From the NCBI GenBank assembly GCA_003184365.1, contig NKYR01000036.1, positions 124,001 to 188,000 of the forward strand: a DNA stretch of 64,000 nt, read 5' to 3'. Shown here piece by piece: positions 32,843-45,348 of the stretch. This DNA comes from Evernia prunastri (taxonomy: Eukaryota; Ascomycota; Lecanoromycetes; Lecanorales; Parmeliaceae). The notes under the pieces were generated by a model, which was not told the origin of the DNA, searched no databases, and was given only the letters and a program-made list of their open reading frames with translations. How positions within the stretch are numbered: the first letter of the stretch is position 1; each line of letters starts with the position of its first letter. Both the position numbers and the translations under genes were made by a program.

Positions 32843-35459
32843 ATGGAAGCGGAAATTAAGGAACAAATCCCGGGGATAGATCAGGTCATCTCCGAGTATG
32901 CATCAGTCAGTGTTACCTATTCTACCTAGTCACCTATCTACACATGCTACTCCACTCCACATTGAATAGATGGACCTATTGACGTAGAGCACTCATGCTG
33001 ATACTCATGCCGATTCCGTCAAGGGATATCTGAACCATGCTTCCACCCTGTACAATGTCGAGTCAGATCCGAACGCCCCATCCCCTTTGGATGAAGCCGC
33101 TGAGACTATCACCGCTTTATTAGTATCTGCTTCGGGAGACTTCTCCGACCAGAATACTGCCTCCATCCATAATCTGGTGGCCAAGTTCATTTCAAGGCTC
33201 AATGCCGCAAATGGCGTCGACCCCGAGAGGAGGCAAACGGCTCCTAAGACGCGCAAACTCGATCAAGCTATCCAGGTTGGATCCCAGCGAAACATTTCTT
33301 CTACGCTGGGACTGGCTGGTGGAATAGTCGACCTAGAATCTGCCAACAGCAGAAAAGTAGAGTCCCGAGTGGACAAGAAGAAGCTTCAAAAGGCAGAACA
33401 AAAGATCCAGGCCAAGCAAGATCGAAAGGTGATGAAAAATGTCGAGTACGAAGCATCACGATTGTTGGATCAGCCAGATGAAGCCCAGTCGTATGAGGAG
33501 TTTTTCATGGCAGTCAATCCTCTACAGCTCGGGGGTGATCAGGCAAAGAGTAAGGACATTAAAGTTGACGGGGTTGACGTCTCTATTGGTGGAAAGCGAA
33601 TCCTGACTGACACCACCTTAACAATGGCCTTTGGCCGTCGTTATGGTCTAGTGGGTCAGAATGGTATAGGGAAGAGTACTCTGCTGCGAGCTTTGAGTCG
33701 AAGAGAGCTCGCTATCCCTACGCATATCTCCATTCTCCACGTAGAACAAGAGGTACATGTTCTTCCAAGGACTAGAGGTTTGCTTCCTACTAGGTTGCTG
33801 ATGCGTGGTCTTTATTATAGATTACTGGAGACGACACGCCTGCTCTGCAAGCGGTCCTGGATGCGGATGTATGGCGAAAGCATCTCTTGGGTGAACAAGA
33901 AGTACGGAGTTCGTGTTTCTTATTGTATGAGAAGGGGTGCTGACGCAGTGCTAGAAAATCACCAAGCAGCTTTCTGAGCTGGAGGCTGAGCGATCCTCCA
34001 TGGCAGACACATCGACAGACGCGGAAAAGCTCGACAGACACAGAGAAGGTCTAGACACTACGCTCAGCGACATCCATGCAAAGCTTTCCGAGATGGAGTC
34101 CGACAAGGCTGAGTCTCGAGCTGCGAGCATACTGGCAGGTCTAGGTTTCTCGGAAGAAAGGCAGCACTATGCTACCAAAACATTCTCCGGAGGATGGAGG
34201 ATGAGATTGGCATTGGCCAGAGCGCTCTTCTGCGAGCCAGACCTGCTTCTCCTTGACGGTAGACCATCTGTTGGAAGACTTCCAAGATGCTTGCTAACCT
34301 CCGTAGAACCGTCCAACATGCTGGACGTCCCATCCATCACTTTCCTCTCCAGCTACCTCCAATCCTACCCCAGCACCCTCCTCGTTGTCTCCCACGATCG
34401 AGCTTTCTTGAACGAAGTGGCCACCGACATAGTTCACCAGCACTCTGAACGCCTCGACTACTATAAAGGCGCCGATTTCGACTCCTTCTACGCTACCAAA
34501 GAAGAGCGCCGTAAGACGGCCAAACGCGAGTATGAAAACCAGATGGCCCAGCGTGCGCATCTGCAAGCGTTCATCGACAAATTCCGCTACAATGCTGCCA
34601 AATCTTCCGAAGCTCAGTCCCGGATCAAGAAGCTTGAAAAGATGCCCATACTTGAAGCCCCAGAAAGCGAGTACACGGTCCACTTCAAGTTCCCCGAGGT
34701 GGAGAAGCTCTCGCCACCTATCATACAAATGACTGGAGTCTCCTTTGGCTACTCACCCGAAAAGCCCCTTCTCAAAAACATCGACCTTGACGTCCAACTC
34801 GACTCCCGCATAGGCATCGTCGGTCCCAACGGCGCAGGCAAAACCACCGTCCTCAAGCTCCTCATTGGCCAACTCCAGCCCTCCGTCGGCCTCATATCCC
34901 AAAATCCTCGTCTGCGGGTTGGCTTCTTTGCCCAGCACCACGTCGACGCCCTTGACATGAATGCCAGCGCTGTTTCCTTCATGGCGAAAAACTATCCCGG
35001 TAAACAGGACGAGGAATACCGACGCCACTTGGGCGCTTTTGGCATTACAGGTACAACTGGCTTGCAGAAGATGGCTCTGCTGTCTGGGGGACAGAAGTCC
35101 CGTGTTGCGTTCGCGTGTTTGAGTCTGACAAATCCGCATATCCTCGTTCTGGACGAACCCTCAAACCATCTTGATATAGAGGCCATGGATGCCTTATCGA
35201 GTGCATTGAGAGCCTTCCAGGGAGGGGTGTTGATGGTTAGTCATGATGTCACTATGTTGCAGAATGTGTGCTCGAGTCTGTGGGTGTGTGATAATGGAAG
35301 CGTGGAGCCTTTTCCTGGGGACGTGAAGGCATACAAGAAGAGGATCATGTCACAGGCAGGTAAGGGCAAATCCAGATCCGTGACCAGTGTTTTTGAACAT
35401 CCAGGCTAACACCGCAAACATTTACAGGTCAGGCAGGTGTAGTAACAGCCCAAAAATAA
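32843..35459 (+). CDS. GCN20: ABC-F ATPase Gcn20 (translation / general amino acid control)
   Basis: Soluble ABC-F protein that works with Gcn1 to activate the eIF2-alpha kinase Gcn2 on starved ribosomes. Exons 32843-32905, 33024-33752, 33821-33901, 33955-34258, 34307-35359 and 35428-35459 give 753 residues, matching yeast Gcn20 length. The N-terminal 190 residues are the Gcn1-binding region (LDQAIQVGSQRNISSTLGL). ABC domain 1: Walker A GLVGQNGIGKST, signature FSGGWRMRLALARAL, Walker B LLLLDEPSN. The intron falls inside this Walker B, between Asp and Glu. ABC domain 2: GIVGPNGAGKTT, LLSGGQKSRVAFA, ILVLDEPSNHLD. The ABC-F linker lies between (KREYENQMAQRAHLQAF). No membrane segment. A second in-frame acceptor at 32987 could add 12 residues to the start of exon 2. 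Confidence 0.97.
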
Positions 35460-36837
35460 GAGTAGCAGTGCAGCAGTATGAGCCGCAAGAAGCACAGTGC
35501 TTCCCAAATTACGAAAACACCACATATGCTTTGCATGTAGATCCACTCAACCTTCGTACAGCGATGTTTGACAAAGCCTAGGGCCGGCCCTTTTCAGCGT
35601 AGATTCCCACACACAAAGACGACAAGCATAGCATTTGATGACGCCGTGGCCGGAAAGGTTTCTGCTTTCTCAACACCGGTAAGCAAACCCACGTTGCCAG
35701 CGGCGAACTCGATGATGAAAATCGCCGATGGGTGCCTCGCTCCTGTCCCGGGAGCGCACGTAGTTGACTGCAATGACTACACCTATGAGCAGCGTAGCAG
35801 CCCTCCCTCCTCGCTTTCAAAAATAAAAGCCTCCGACTGCGACGAATCGTGCAATCTTGTGCCCGCAGATTCAGGCGACTGGCCCTTTGGGTGGCTCCAC
35901 TCTAGGTTATTCGTCGGAGCCGAAAAGGGTGAGCTACGCAAACTGCACGGGGGTCCGGATTTGCGATGAACAGCCCTGAGAAGTAAACTTGCACTAAGGT
36001 ACTCTTGTTGACGCGATATTTTGCTCGCATCCTATAGGATTTACCTGCTGTGACCGCGCAGTTTCGTGTTTCGACGCTTTAGTGCTGGAACCACTGCTTG
36101 AAAGCTCCAAGCGTCTTCTCCGCCAGGGATGGGGATGATGCATTAACTAATTGCCCTCCCATTAGTAGGACTGTTAGTTTCTTGTAATTGATGGTGCATT
36201 TTGGGGTCTGGCAGTTGATAGTTCGTGCATCTGTTGTGATGCAGTTAGTCTCACACCAAGCTAGATGCGGAGTAGCCCTAGCCCTAACCTATATTCATGA
36301 TCCCCATATTGTGTGATTGTGTCTCTTAACCGGATTAATAAAATATCATTTCATCGCCTCTACAATCGAGGCTATGGAATGTCTTAACGTCTGTGAAGTA
36401 GATGCGATAGGGATGAAGAAGGGGTTCAATGGTCGTACAAAAGGTAGATCTGTAAGAACGAAGGGAGATTGGAGGGTTTGTGGCCTGAGGAGTTGCATCG
36501 CTTGGGAAAAGAGCACCCTCGTTAGCTGGTTATACAAGTAGCTTGGCAGAAAAGTGTGTGAACTACAAGTACAATCTTTGTGTGTGAAATGCCGGCATCA
36601 GGCCGACAGGTTTTCCATGTAGCGGAAAGTCAAGGTGATCAGAGTAAAATATCAAGCCAAGCCATGGTACCGTCCATCCAAGAAAGGAGACTCGTAACGA
36701 TGCCGCTGCCTGAATCGTCGCTCGACAAGACCCCATGAGAGAAGAGAATTACGCAAAACCACCAAGAGAAAAAATATGAATTCTGCTTTCTTTATTGTGC
36801 GGAGCATGACCGTCGTCCCTGTCCACAATCGGGACCC
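35460..36837. other. Convergent intergenic region between GCN20 and KIN1
   Basis: 1.4 kb. Overlapping small frames on both strands at 35570-35970 have no recognisable content. A+T-rich stretches near 36300-36370 suit 3' end formation. Nothing else seen. Confidence 0.4.
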
Positions 36838-39800
36838 TCACAACCTCAAAGCCTCCAAAATCTGCGTCGCCATGTTCTTGTAATGCCACGTTCCCCCGGC
36901 CACCTTCTTGAATTGAATCCCATGCAAGCTGAACAACGGCACCTTCACGATGAAAATCTCAAATTTCACTCCCATATTCCCGCCCACCTCACTCTCCACA
37001 TGCGTCGTCGTTTCCCCCGCCGGTGTTCTCTCGCTAGCTTGAGGGCGTCGTCGGACCGCACCAACTCCATTTGCACTATCATCTGATTCGTCAGAGGCTG
37101 TAAAAGAAGTGTCAGGGGCTGGCTGTTTGCGCGATGAGTTACGGCCAACCTGCGCAGGTTTCTCTGACGTTTCTTCATTGTATTCGCCACTTCTCAAGCC
37201 ACTGGCGAAGCTAATTCGTCGTCTATTGCCAGATGGAAGCTCTGGACTCGGAGGACTATTATTGGGGCCGCGATTAAGGTCGATGCTGGGAGCGTGACGG
37301 CAGCTGAATCCGCCTTTGATTTCGGTGTATTGCACACCGAGTTGCTTGAGTACGCGGACGATGTCCATGCGGATAACGGGAAGAGGTTTGTTGCTTGTGG
37401 TGGAGACGCTGAAGAGGCCTTTGAGATAGACTGGTTTCATGTTTTCAAGACTCTTGTTGGGATTATCAGCGCCTGCTGCCAGTTCTTGGTCTGGTTCTTC
37501 CGGAACATTAGCCTCATGAGCTTCTTGTCTAAGAGCACGTCTCGCGTGACCAAGAGATTTGGTGCGCGTTGTTGCGGTGGCGGCACGGGCGTTGATAGCG
37601 CTTTTCTGGTCTATTGGCGGAGGCTCACTGGCTTTGGATTTATGACCGTTGATACTAGATCGCTCGGAGCCGCTCGTCAAAGGATGCTCATTGGCTGGAA
37701 TCGAGGCTTGCCCTTCAGAGACGCTCCGACGGGACTGCCGCTTTCGGTACTCGGCCGAGTTGACACTCGTGGACCGATCTAAAGTATGTTTGGTCCTTGA
37801 ATTTGCTTCTAGCGTGCCAGGGGGCGACAGTAACTCAGATTGATGAGGTGTGCTGCCACCTGGGTGGAGCATCGTCGTTGGGTTTGGCTCTCTATTACGA
37901 GCTTTCCGCACACTGAAGCTTTTCCTCAATGTCGTGGATGTATCAGTAGGTGGCTGCACCTGCAGCGATGGAGAGTGCTGGGCTTCTGATCTGGGCTCCT
38001 TTGTCCGCCTCGTGCTAAATCTTCGAAGGATTCCAACGGCTGTACTCTCTTTTTTGGCAGGCTGCTGTTCATGGCTTGGCGTTACAATGGCCGGAGGTAC
38101 ACTGGTAGGTACACTGAGATTGACTTTCTTCATGCCCTCGGCTACGTCTTCTTCTCCATGTGTCCTCGACCGTGCTCTCGAGCGACCACCCGTGGCTTTC
38201 TCCCCAGGCATCTCGTAAGCCGAAGCGTTGGTGTATGCTGCTTCGGGTGCAGGTAGGTCGGGAATCTTTAGTGGCTTCTCGCCTGGAGACATGGGCATGC
38301 TCAGTGCTCCAGGGTTAGCCTCTATACGTTCCCGTTCTCTCTTCTCTCTGACCAAGTAGTAGATTGATATGAGGGGACTAAACGCATTGACTGGGTCCGA
38401 ACCAAACTGCACTGTGTCAGAAGACGCATTGGGAAGAGTTTCTCGGCTCGTCACGGAACTTCGCCGCTTATAGAAGTCGAAGACGCCCCGTTTCTTTTCG
38501 CTACTCATAGCATGGACAGCATGCTCCCGGGCATTGTTTCTTACAGCGTTCTGATAATCCTCAGAGCCAAGAACTTTTGTCAGCTCACGTTCGATGAAGT
38601 CAGGTTCTCCAAAGTCGAAGCCGTGCATTTTCTCAATGATTTGCGGGTCTAGAGGCAATTGTAAAGGCTCTCTCGCAGGAAGATAATTTTCAGGAGGTGA
38701 GTTGAAGCCCTTCGTGATCCACGGATGGTTCAGAATTTCGCTAAGACTGGCCCGTTGTCTTGGATCTGTCACAAGCATTCTCGATATGAGATTTTTGCAT
38801 TCTGAACGGTGATTAGTGACCAAGTCGAAACAATGCTGCAGTGTTCGCTCGCTTACCTGGGGAAAGCCACGTTGGATAGTCGACCACACCTTTCTTTATC
38901 TTCGCATGCAATTGGGGCATACTTTGATCATCGAAAGGCACTTTCCCACATACCAGCACATATAGGACGATACCGAAACTCCAGATGTCCACTTCAGGAC
39001 CTGTGTATTGCCTTGCTTGCAGCAGTTCCGGCGCAGCGAAATATAAACTACCACAGAACGTTTTGAGATGGCTCTTCGGCGAAAAAAGGTTGCTTAGACC
39101 GAAATCGATAATCTTGATATCCCCTGTTTTACTTATCAAGATGTTCTCGATCTTCAGGTCTCTGTGAACGATGCTATTCCGATGGCAATAGTCGAGGGCG
39201 CTTGCAATTTGCCTACCAAACTTTCTGGCCTGTTTTTCCTTCAGCCTGCCGTGAGAGATGATATAATCCAGCATTTGACCGCCGTTCACGTACTCGAATA
39301 GCATGTACCAATGGTAATCTGTGCGCACAACATCTCGCATCGCGCAGACGTACGGGTGGTTGAGCAGAGTGACAATAGCTGCTTCTCTGGCAGTCCTGAC
39401 TTCCTTTGAATGATCTGCACGCTCGCGGTCTCGATCGTTGCGATGCTCGTCCGTTGATTGCCGAGGAACAATCTTGACGGCAACTTGCTCCCCAGTCTCC
39501 AAATTCTTGGCCAGCTTTACTTTGCCCATGCTTCCTGCTCCTATAGTCTTACCTAAAGACCATTGTCCTGTCTGCGCAGTAAGTGTTGTCCTCCTCTTCA
39601 CAGGAGTTGCATTTCCAGAGGGTGCAGCGGACTGAGTTCTGGCAACGGTGGGTGTTGGAACGGCTGTTGCACCATCGCTGGCAGCTACCGTTGTAGCAGT
39701 AGACATTCTTGACGTGTTGCGCGACTGACTTGGTCTCGAAGAAGTTCTACGGGAGTCTCGAGTGGACTCAGCTCGCTGGGGAGTTGGGGCAGCATAAGAG

Positions 39801-40087
39801 CGCTCTCGAGAAGAGCTGCGGCGAGAAGTCGTAGGTCGGGCTAGATTGGTGGTCTCATAGTCTTTCCGAGCAACACCGACGAGAGAAGCCTGATCAGGGG
39901 CCGTTGTTGGACGAGAGTATGATTGAGACTGCGAATTTGACCGCAAAGGTCCAGTAGACGTTGTCGAGGGTTTGGTAGCCGTAGAGGTGGTCCGGTGAGG
40001 TCGCTCTGTTGTGGGAGAGTTGTATGAGGGTTGTCTTCGTGACGAGCTGCGCACCACAGACGGAGATACTGTTGAAGCAGCCGACAT
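36838..40087 (-). CDS. KIN1: Kin1/Kin2/Par-1 (MARK) family serine/threonine kinase
   Basis: Polarity kinase acting at the cell cortex; controls exocytosis and cell-wall integrity in yeasts. Minus-strand exons 40087-38857 and 38801-36838 (55-bp intron) give 1064 residues. A Ser/Arg/Thr-rich leader (1-170) precedes the kinase domain at about 176-450: glycine loop IGAGSMGKVKLAKN at 182, VAVKIV, catalytic HRDLKIEN at about 308, IDFGLSN at about 327, and activation loop LKTFCGSLYFAAPE at about 341, whose Thr is the expected LKB1-type site. The domain ends DPRQRASLSEILNHPWI. A long phospho-site-rich linker follows, then a KA1 membrane-binding domain at the extreme C-terminus (FEIFIVKVPLFSLHGIQF, WHYKNMATQILEALRL). 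Divergent from the G-patch gene. Confidence 0.96.
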
Positions 40088-41029
40088 GGAGTCAGTTGAG
40101 GGAAGAATTTTTGGAGGAGGTTCACCCGCGAACGTCCAGCAGCTCAGATACTGGAGCCTCCGGAGGCAGCTGCCGAGCTATGGCTTTGGTGGCTGCCTGT
40201 GGATGGAGGATACCGCTACTTTTGTAGAGGATTGCGTGTTTGGATACTGGATGTAAGTGTAGTGGGTCTTGGGTCAAGAGGCAGTGTCGTTGTAAGAACA
40301 CGAGGAGGAAGCTAGTAGACCGAGGTGGTCCCTTGCCGTAACTTGTACTTAAGCGACTAGACGTGGATGCGACTGAATTGCGCTTGATTCGTGATCAGAT
40401 GACGAGGGTGTCAGGATTTCCGCGAAGTCTTAAGACTCTGTCATTCAGATGGTGGTGGAAGGAAGTAGTCGCGTGGATTTGAAGAGGTTGGAGGTAGGTA
40501 GGTATTAAGTTGACAACGCGGCCTGCATCAGTAGCAGACAGTGTGACCGAGATGGAGGGGCAGCTCGGGGGGGAGAATGGAATTAACTCCTTTAAAAGAA
40601 TAACAATGTTATGGTAGTCAATAGAATAAGAAGCAAGCATCAGTCAGTGACTTGAAGGTCAGGAGTCAGTAAGTGAGGTATGACTTTACTTTCTCTTGTT
40701 GGAGAAAGATAATTACCTACCTACTCTAGTACTTTGTTACCGTAGAATAATGCTGGTCAATAATACATATTCCTAGTAGTAAGGTATCTCGGTATATACG
40801 AGTACTACTGCAAGCTTTGCGGCAAGATTTGGCAGGTCAATTTAGACCCGCGCGACGCCAGCCACCCTCGAGGCTTGGCGTTCGGCTTTCTCTTCCGTAG
40901 TTTTGCCGGTAACGTCTACTAGCTTAGTAATTACAACGTAATGGCATATCAGTTTAAACCCCCGGAACTTGCACCTCATTCAAGTGCTGAGACTTTTGGC
41001 GACCTCGAGCATGCCTCACATTGAACATC
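40088..41029. promoter_or_regulatory. Divergent promoter region of KIN1 and the G-patch gene
   Basis: 942 bp between start codons. It contains GGAGGTAGGTAGGTATT at about 40489-40505 and TTACCTACCTAC at about 40713-40724, the same short motif seen elsewhere between genes in this window. No ORF or RNA gene seen. Confidence 0.45.
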
Positions 41030-43314
41030 ATGGCTTACAAGCGATCGCGTGCGACCTTCGAAGCAGACCTCATTGCTCAGCAGTCGCCCTACGTCATATA
41101 TGGTACTCCACTTCCACCTCTGGATCCTGACGTTCGCGATGACGGTTCTTACGTGCCCGTATGGAAGCAAGAGGTCACAGACGAACTAGGGAGAAAAAGG
41201 CTGCACGGCGCATTCACTGGTGGCTTTAGTGCTGGGTAAGCCCTAAATGACCGAAGATCGTTCAGGAGAAGCCTTCCTGACGCCAGACACATAGATACTT
41301 TAATACCGTTGGTTCCAAGCAAGGATGGAGTCCCTCCACTTTCGTTTCATCTCGGACAAACCGGAGAAAGGATGCCCCTCCGGTTCAGCAAAGACCGGAA
41401 GACTTTATGGACGAGGAAGACATGGCCGAGGCTGAAGAGGCGAGAAAGTTACAAACGGCGGATGCGTTCGCAGAACTTGGGTCTACAGCGGGAGAACGAG
41501 CACAAGACGACACATTCATGGACATCTTGAAAACTAGCGGAGAGACGATGGGGGTAAAATTATTGAAGAAGATGGGCTGGCGCGAAGGCCAGGGTGTGGG
41601 ACCAAAGGTCAGGAGGAAAGCAAGACTCGAAGAGGATCAGGAGCCGGGTGGTGGATCAGAGCAACAAACGCACCTTTTCGCGCCAGAGAATTCGAGCATG
41701 ATATCGTTCAACAGAAAGAGTAACCGCAAAGGCCTGGGGTTTGAAGGTGAGGAAAGGCTTACAAAAGGCAGAAATGTCATTGGATCCACGAAAACTGCGA
41801 ATTTGGACAGCAATGACGAGGAAGAGAATACAGCGTTCGGAGCTCCCAAGAATCATAGGGAGGCCAAAACGAAAAAATTACAACGCAAAGGTGGTATCGG
41901 CATAGGCATTCTTAACGATAATGGCTCTGACGAGGAAGATCCTTATCAGATGGGCCCCTCCATATCCTATAATCGTATAATAGGAGGCGACAAGAAGAAG
42001 AAGAAGAAGAAGCTCGAAGCTAGCAGGTCTTCAGCCAATCCATTGCTCACCAGCAAGCCGGTCTTCGTCTCCAAAAAAGCTGGTGCTGGGAAATCTAGTG
42101 GTTTTAGAAGATGCCACGATGGTCGTCTACCTTTGAACGGCTTCGTTCTCTCCAGCAATTTAGATCCTCTTTTTTCAATCCTCTCACAAGATGGCAAATA
42201 CCCTCCTCCCAAGATCCCTCCAGATTGGAAGTCTTCCAAGGTGTCCTCTGAAGCAAATACGTCCGCCTCAGACCCATCTAGCTATCAATCTCCAGCGGCC
42301 ATCGCTGCCGCCTCGAAGCTCTCAGCCCAATCTCGCGCCGCTCTCTTGGGCGAAACCCCTCTTCCCGGCAAATCAGTATTCGACTACCTCAACCCCAACG
42401 CCCGTGCCCGCATCGCCTCCGCAACCAACAACCATAACCTTCCCCCAGCCTTGGGCGAAGCGGACGCTTACCTCTCCGCCTCTCGTCCAAGGACACTCTC
42501 TTCGCTTATCCCATCTTTAGCCAAAGAAACCGCCCTTGCAGCTCTTGGCCGTGGAACAGCAGGCTGGATGCCCTACGCCGAAGACCCCCCCAAGCGCTCC
42601 CGCTACCGTCTCTTCCTAGAGATTTGCGCGGGGCTACGCCCAGAAGGAACCCTACCAGATCGGGCCCCGGGCGCGAGCAACGATGACTGGGCCAACGAAA
42701 TGAACGAGTTCGCGCACGCTGCGCAAATCTTTAAACCCATGACCGGCATGATGGCTTCACGTTTCACATCCTCACCTTCAGCTCCGAAGCTAGCATCGGA
42801 CAATGTCAAATCGGAGAGCTCTACCGATGCAACGGGAGATCCGCAACTACTGACAAAACCTACTGCCAAAGCAAAGACGCCCGCCGAAGAAGCGGCCGCC
42901 GTGGGTATGTACGGCCCTCTTACTCGCTCAATGGAAAACTTCTACCCCACGAGGTTGCTGTGCAAACGCTTCAACGTCAAGCCTCCTGCGCACGTACAAG
43001 TCGACCCTGGCGATGGGCCACCCGAGCACGGCGCCGGAGCACCGCCGCCGACGCACTCTAGTGCGATGCCGCAGAAGAGGTTGGAGCTGGTTGGCAAGAG
43101 GGACATGGATGAGTTGAGGATGAGTGGAGGTGGGATGAGGAGTGTGGAGGTGAAGGTTGAGGATGAGGGTGGTGGAGGGCAGGCGGCTGGGGGACAGGAC
43201 CAGGGCAGGGAAGAAGTCGTGGTGGATCCGGACAGGAATGAGGCGATTGAGAAGGCGAGGCCTGCTGACGAGTTGTTCAGGGCTGTTTTCGGCAGCGACA
43301 GCGAAGATGACTGA
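41030..43314 (+). CDS. GPATCH1/TOUGH-like G-patch protein (spliceosome-associated)
   Basis: Related to human GPATCH1 and plant TOUGH, which bind spliceosomes and activate DEAH helicases through the G-patch. Exons 41030-41235 and 41295-43314 (59-bp intron) give 741 residues. The N-terminal DUF1604 block has SPYVIYGTPLPPLDPDVRDD and GAFTGGFSAGYFNTVGSKQG. The G-patch follows at about residue 160 (GVKLLKKMGWREGQGVG). A poly-Lys stretch (DKKKKKKKLE) and acidic patches come next. The middle shows LNGFVLSSNLDPLF and KYPPPKIPPDW, known landmarks in this family. The C-terminus has NEFAHAAQIFKPMTGMMASRFTS and an acidic end, AVFGSDSEDD. The stop lies 161 bp from that of RXT2 on the other strand. Confidence 0.93.
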
Positions 43315-43475
43315 CGAGAGCGCGCTTCAACTATCCTTGGAACACTTTCACTGCAACTATCATTGGAACACTCACAAGTGACTTCAATTCTCCTTGGCAT
43401 TGCAACTACGGCGCTCTCTTTCTCTCAATACTGGGTATCATGTCGCAGATGGCTCCGTTTCCTTCCATAAAAGCC

Positions 43476-45348
43476 CTACGCCCTCCTCCCCCTGGTCTTC
43501 TTTCCCTGCGCCACGCCTTCATCCTCATCATCATTATGGCCCTTCCTCAGCCCCTCCTCGTCCAACCCCCATTCCTCTCTGTCATACCAATCTTCCCCGT
43601 CGCTCATCTCCCCCACATGTCCCTCCGCCTTACACCACTTGAAGACCGTCGTCCGCTGCCGATCCGCCTTCAGCAAACTCTCGTAGAGTTTGTTCGCGCC
43701 ACGGCACACCTCTTCTTGTTTTTGGACGTAGAGGATGAGCATGCGCCGCGTTTCTTCGGCTTCGGTGGGCGGGAGGCCGATGTCGGCTGATGGGATGGCG
43801 GAAGGGGGGATTATGAAGAGAGGGTGGATTGACGGGACGATAGATGAGGAGGGCGATGCCGTGCGGGTCGTGGTTCCGGGAGACGTGGCTGCTTGGGCTT
43901 GGGCGCGGGTTCGCATGCGGCGAGGGGATGGTTTCGTTCCTTCGTCCGCGTCGATGTCGTCCTCCATATCTTCCTCCCGGTGGTTCTCTGTAGCCAGGGC
44001 CGTATCTCCGTTGGTGGGGCGGTCTGCGTCGCCTTCGTCGCCTGCGGCAGCGATAGGATCGTCTGTGTGCTCGCTGGCCCCTGCTCCAGTATCGTCATTA
44101 TAACCATTGAGCCTTGGGGCTCGGCCGTATTCCATGTCTGTGTCCAGCGTATCTCCTGGTTGAGGTGGACCTGTAATTGAGGCTTCAGGACCCACTATGT
44201 CCACTATTTCGTCCTCAAGACTCCTTTCCAACTCTTCAGAGTCCTCTGGCTTGGTTACTTGGCCTTCGGGCACTTTGAGATCCGCATCTGCCATCCCATG
44301 GTCCTGCGGGCCGTTGGTCTTCGTAATTTCCTCTTCTTGTTTTTCAGTGGGTGGGCTAGGGTGTAGACCGCCGTAGGCCGCTACCTCCACTGCATCGATG
44401 CTCTCTTCCTCGGTGGTTCCCTCGTGCGGTCCGTTGACATTTGCGGCCTCTGTTTCCGGCTTCGCTCCGTTTCGAGCTCGTAGCTGCCTGTCGCCATTGA
44501 TAGTACCATTGGCTCTTCTCTCTTGTGCTTCGAATCTTCTCGGAGCCTGGGGGACGCCATTCAATTCGGTAAAGTTATACAGGTGCTCCGTGTTGAACAG
44601 AGCCTCATCGCTTTTGGAATAGAGTGAACCGCAAGGTATCCAAGTATCGTCCCCTCTCAGTTTCTTCAGCAGTTGCTTGGCGTTGTTTAAAGTCTTCCTC
44701 TCTCTTTGCACCATTTCACAAGCATGTTTCGCCATATCGGTCAACGTAGATGAAAGATAATGGACAGAAAGTGAGGGATGGTCCGGCAGGCTCGCAGGAG
44801 ATGTCAGAGGCATGAGTAGATCTATTGAATGCCGCGGTCAGCAAATATGTCGGTGAACCATAGATCAATCTTGCCTACTCTCGAGTTGGATTTCAGCATA
44901 TGGGTTTTCTTCCGCAGCTCGCGCGTCAGCTTCCTCGTCTTCATCGTCATCTTCAAGCTCTTCTCCGTCTTCGTCGTAGCGTTTGGGATTTCGACGAAGT
45001 ATATCTCTGCGGTAGCCGGCATGCTCAATCGTCTGGCAGAGTATGTCAGACTCGTATTCAACAAAGACGATATCGTAAATTATAACGCACCCGCTTGTTT
45101 TTCTTGACCCCGGTGATTCTGCCTAACCTTGCAGCTTGCATGTGATGCGACTTGCGCTTGAGTTTATTCCCACGATTCGTAGGTTGGAGGTATGGATCGT
45201 CGGAGTCGGAGGCTGCAGGAGGCAATGTCAGTGTACCTCTGTCGACAGGCGGTTATTACACGTTCTTACAATCTTGATATCGGGCAATAGCTTGTTTCAT
45301 GGCCAGTATGGTGTCTTTTGTCTCTTGATTCACCCTTGTCTGCGCCAT
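43476..45348 (-). CDS. RXT2: Rxt2-like subunit of the Rpd3L histone deacetylase complex
   Basis: Rxt2 is a structural subunit of the large Rpd3/Sin3 corepressor complex. Minus-strand exons 45348-45270, 45212-45091, 45032-44879 and 44821-43476 give 566 residues (introns 57, 58 and 57 bp). The Rxt2_N domain covers the first 180 residues: ETKDTILAMKQAIARYQD, DSDDPYLQPTNRGNKLKRKS, IEHAGYRRDILRRNPKRYDED, LLMPLTSPASLPDHPSLSVH. The rest is acidic and disordered (DEEDEE, EREDMEDDIDADEG-like runs) up to a conserved-looking C-terminus (ADIGLPPTEAEETRRMLILY, LYESLLKADRQRTTVFKWCK). Small exons 2 and 3 were placed by the conserved N-terminal domain and frame. An additional 5' exon cannot be excluded. Confidence 0.88.

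Noticed and set aside
35568..35969. 134-codon + strand frame after GCN20
   Set aside because: Starts without an ATG, overlaps a minus-strand frame and has no recognisable content.
45061..45091. Frameshift in RXT2 between KKNKR and the following open frame
   Set aside because: A 58-bp intron (45033-45090) with GTGCGT donor, CTGAC branch and CAG acceptor restores the frame and matches the family, so there is no frameshift.
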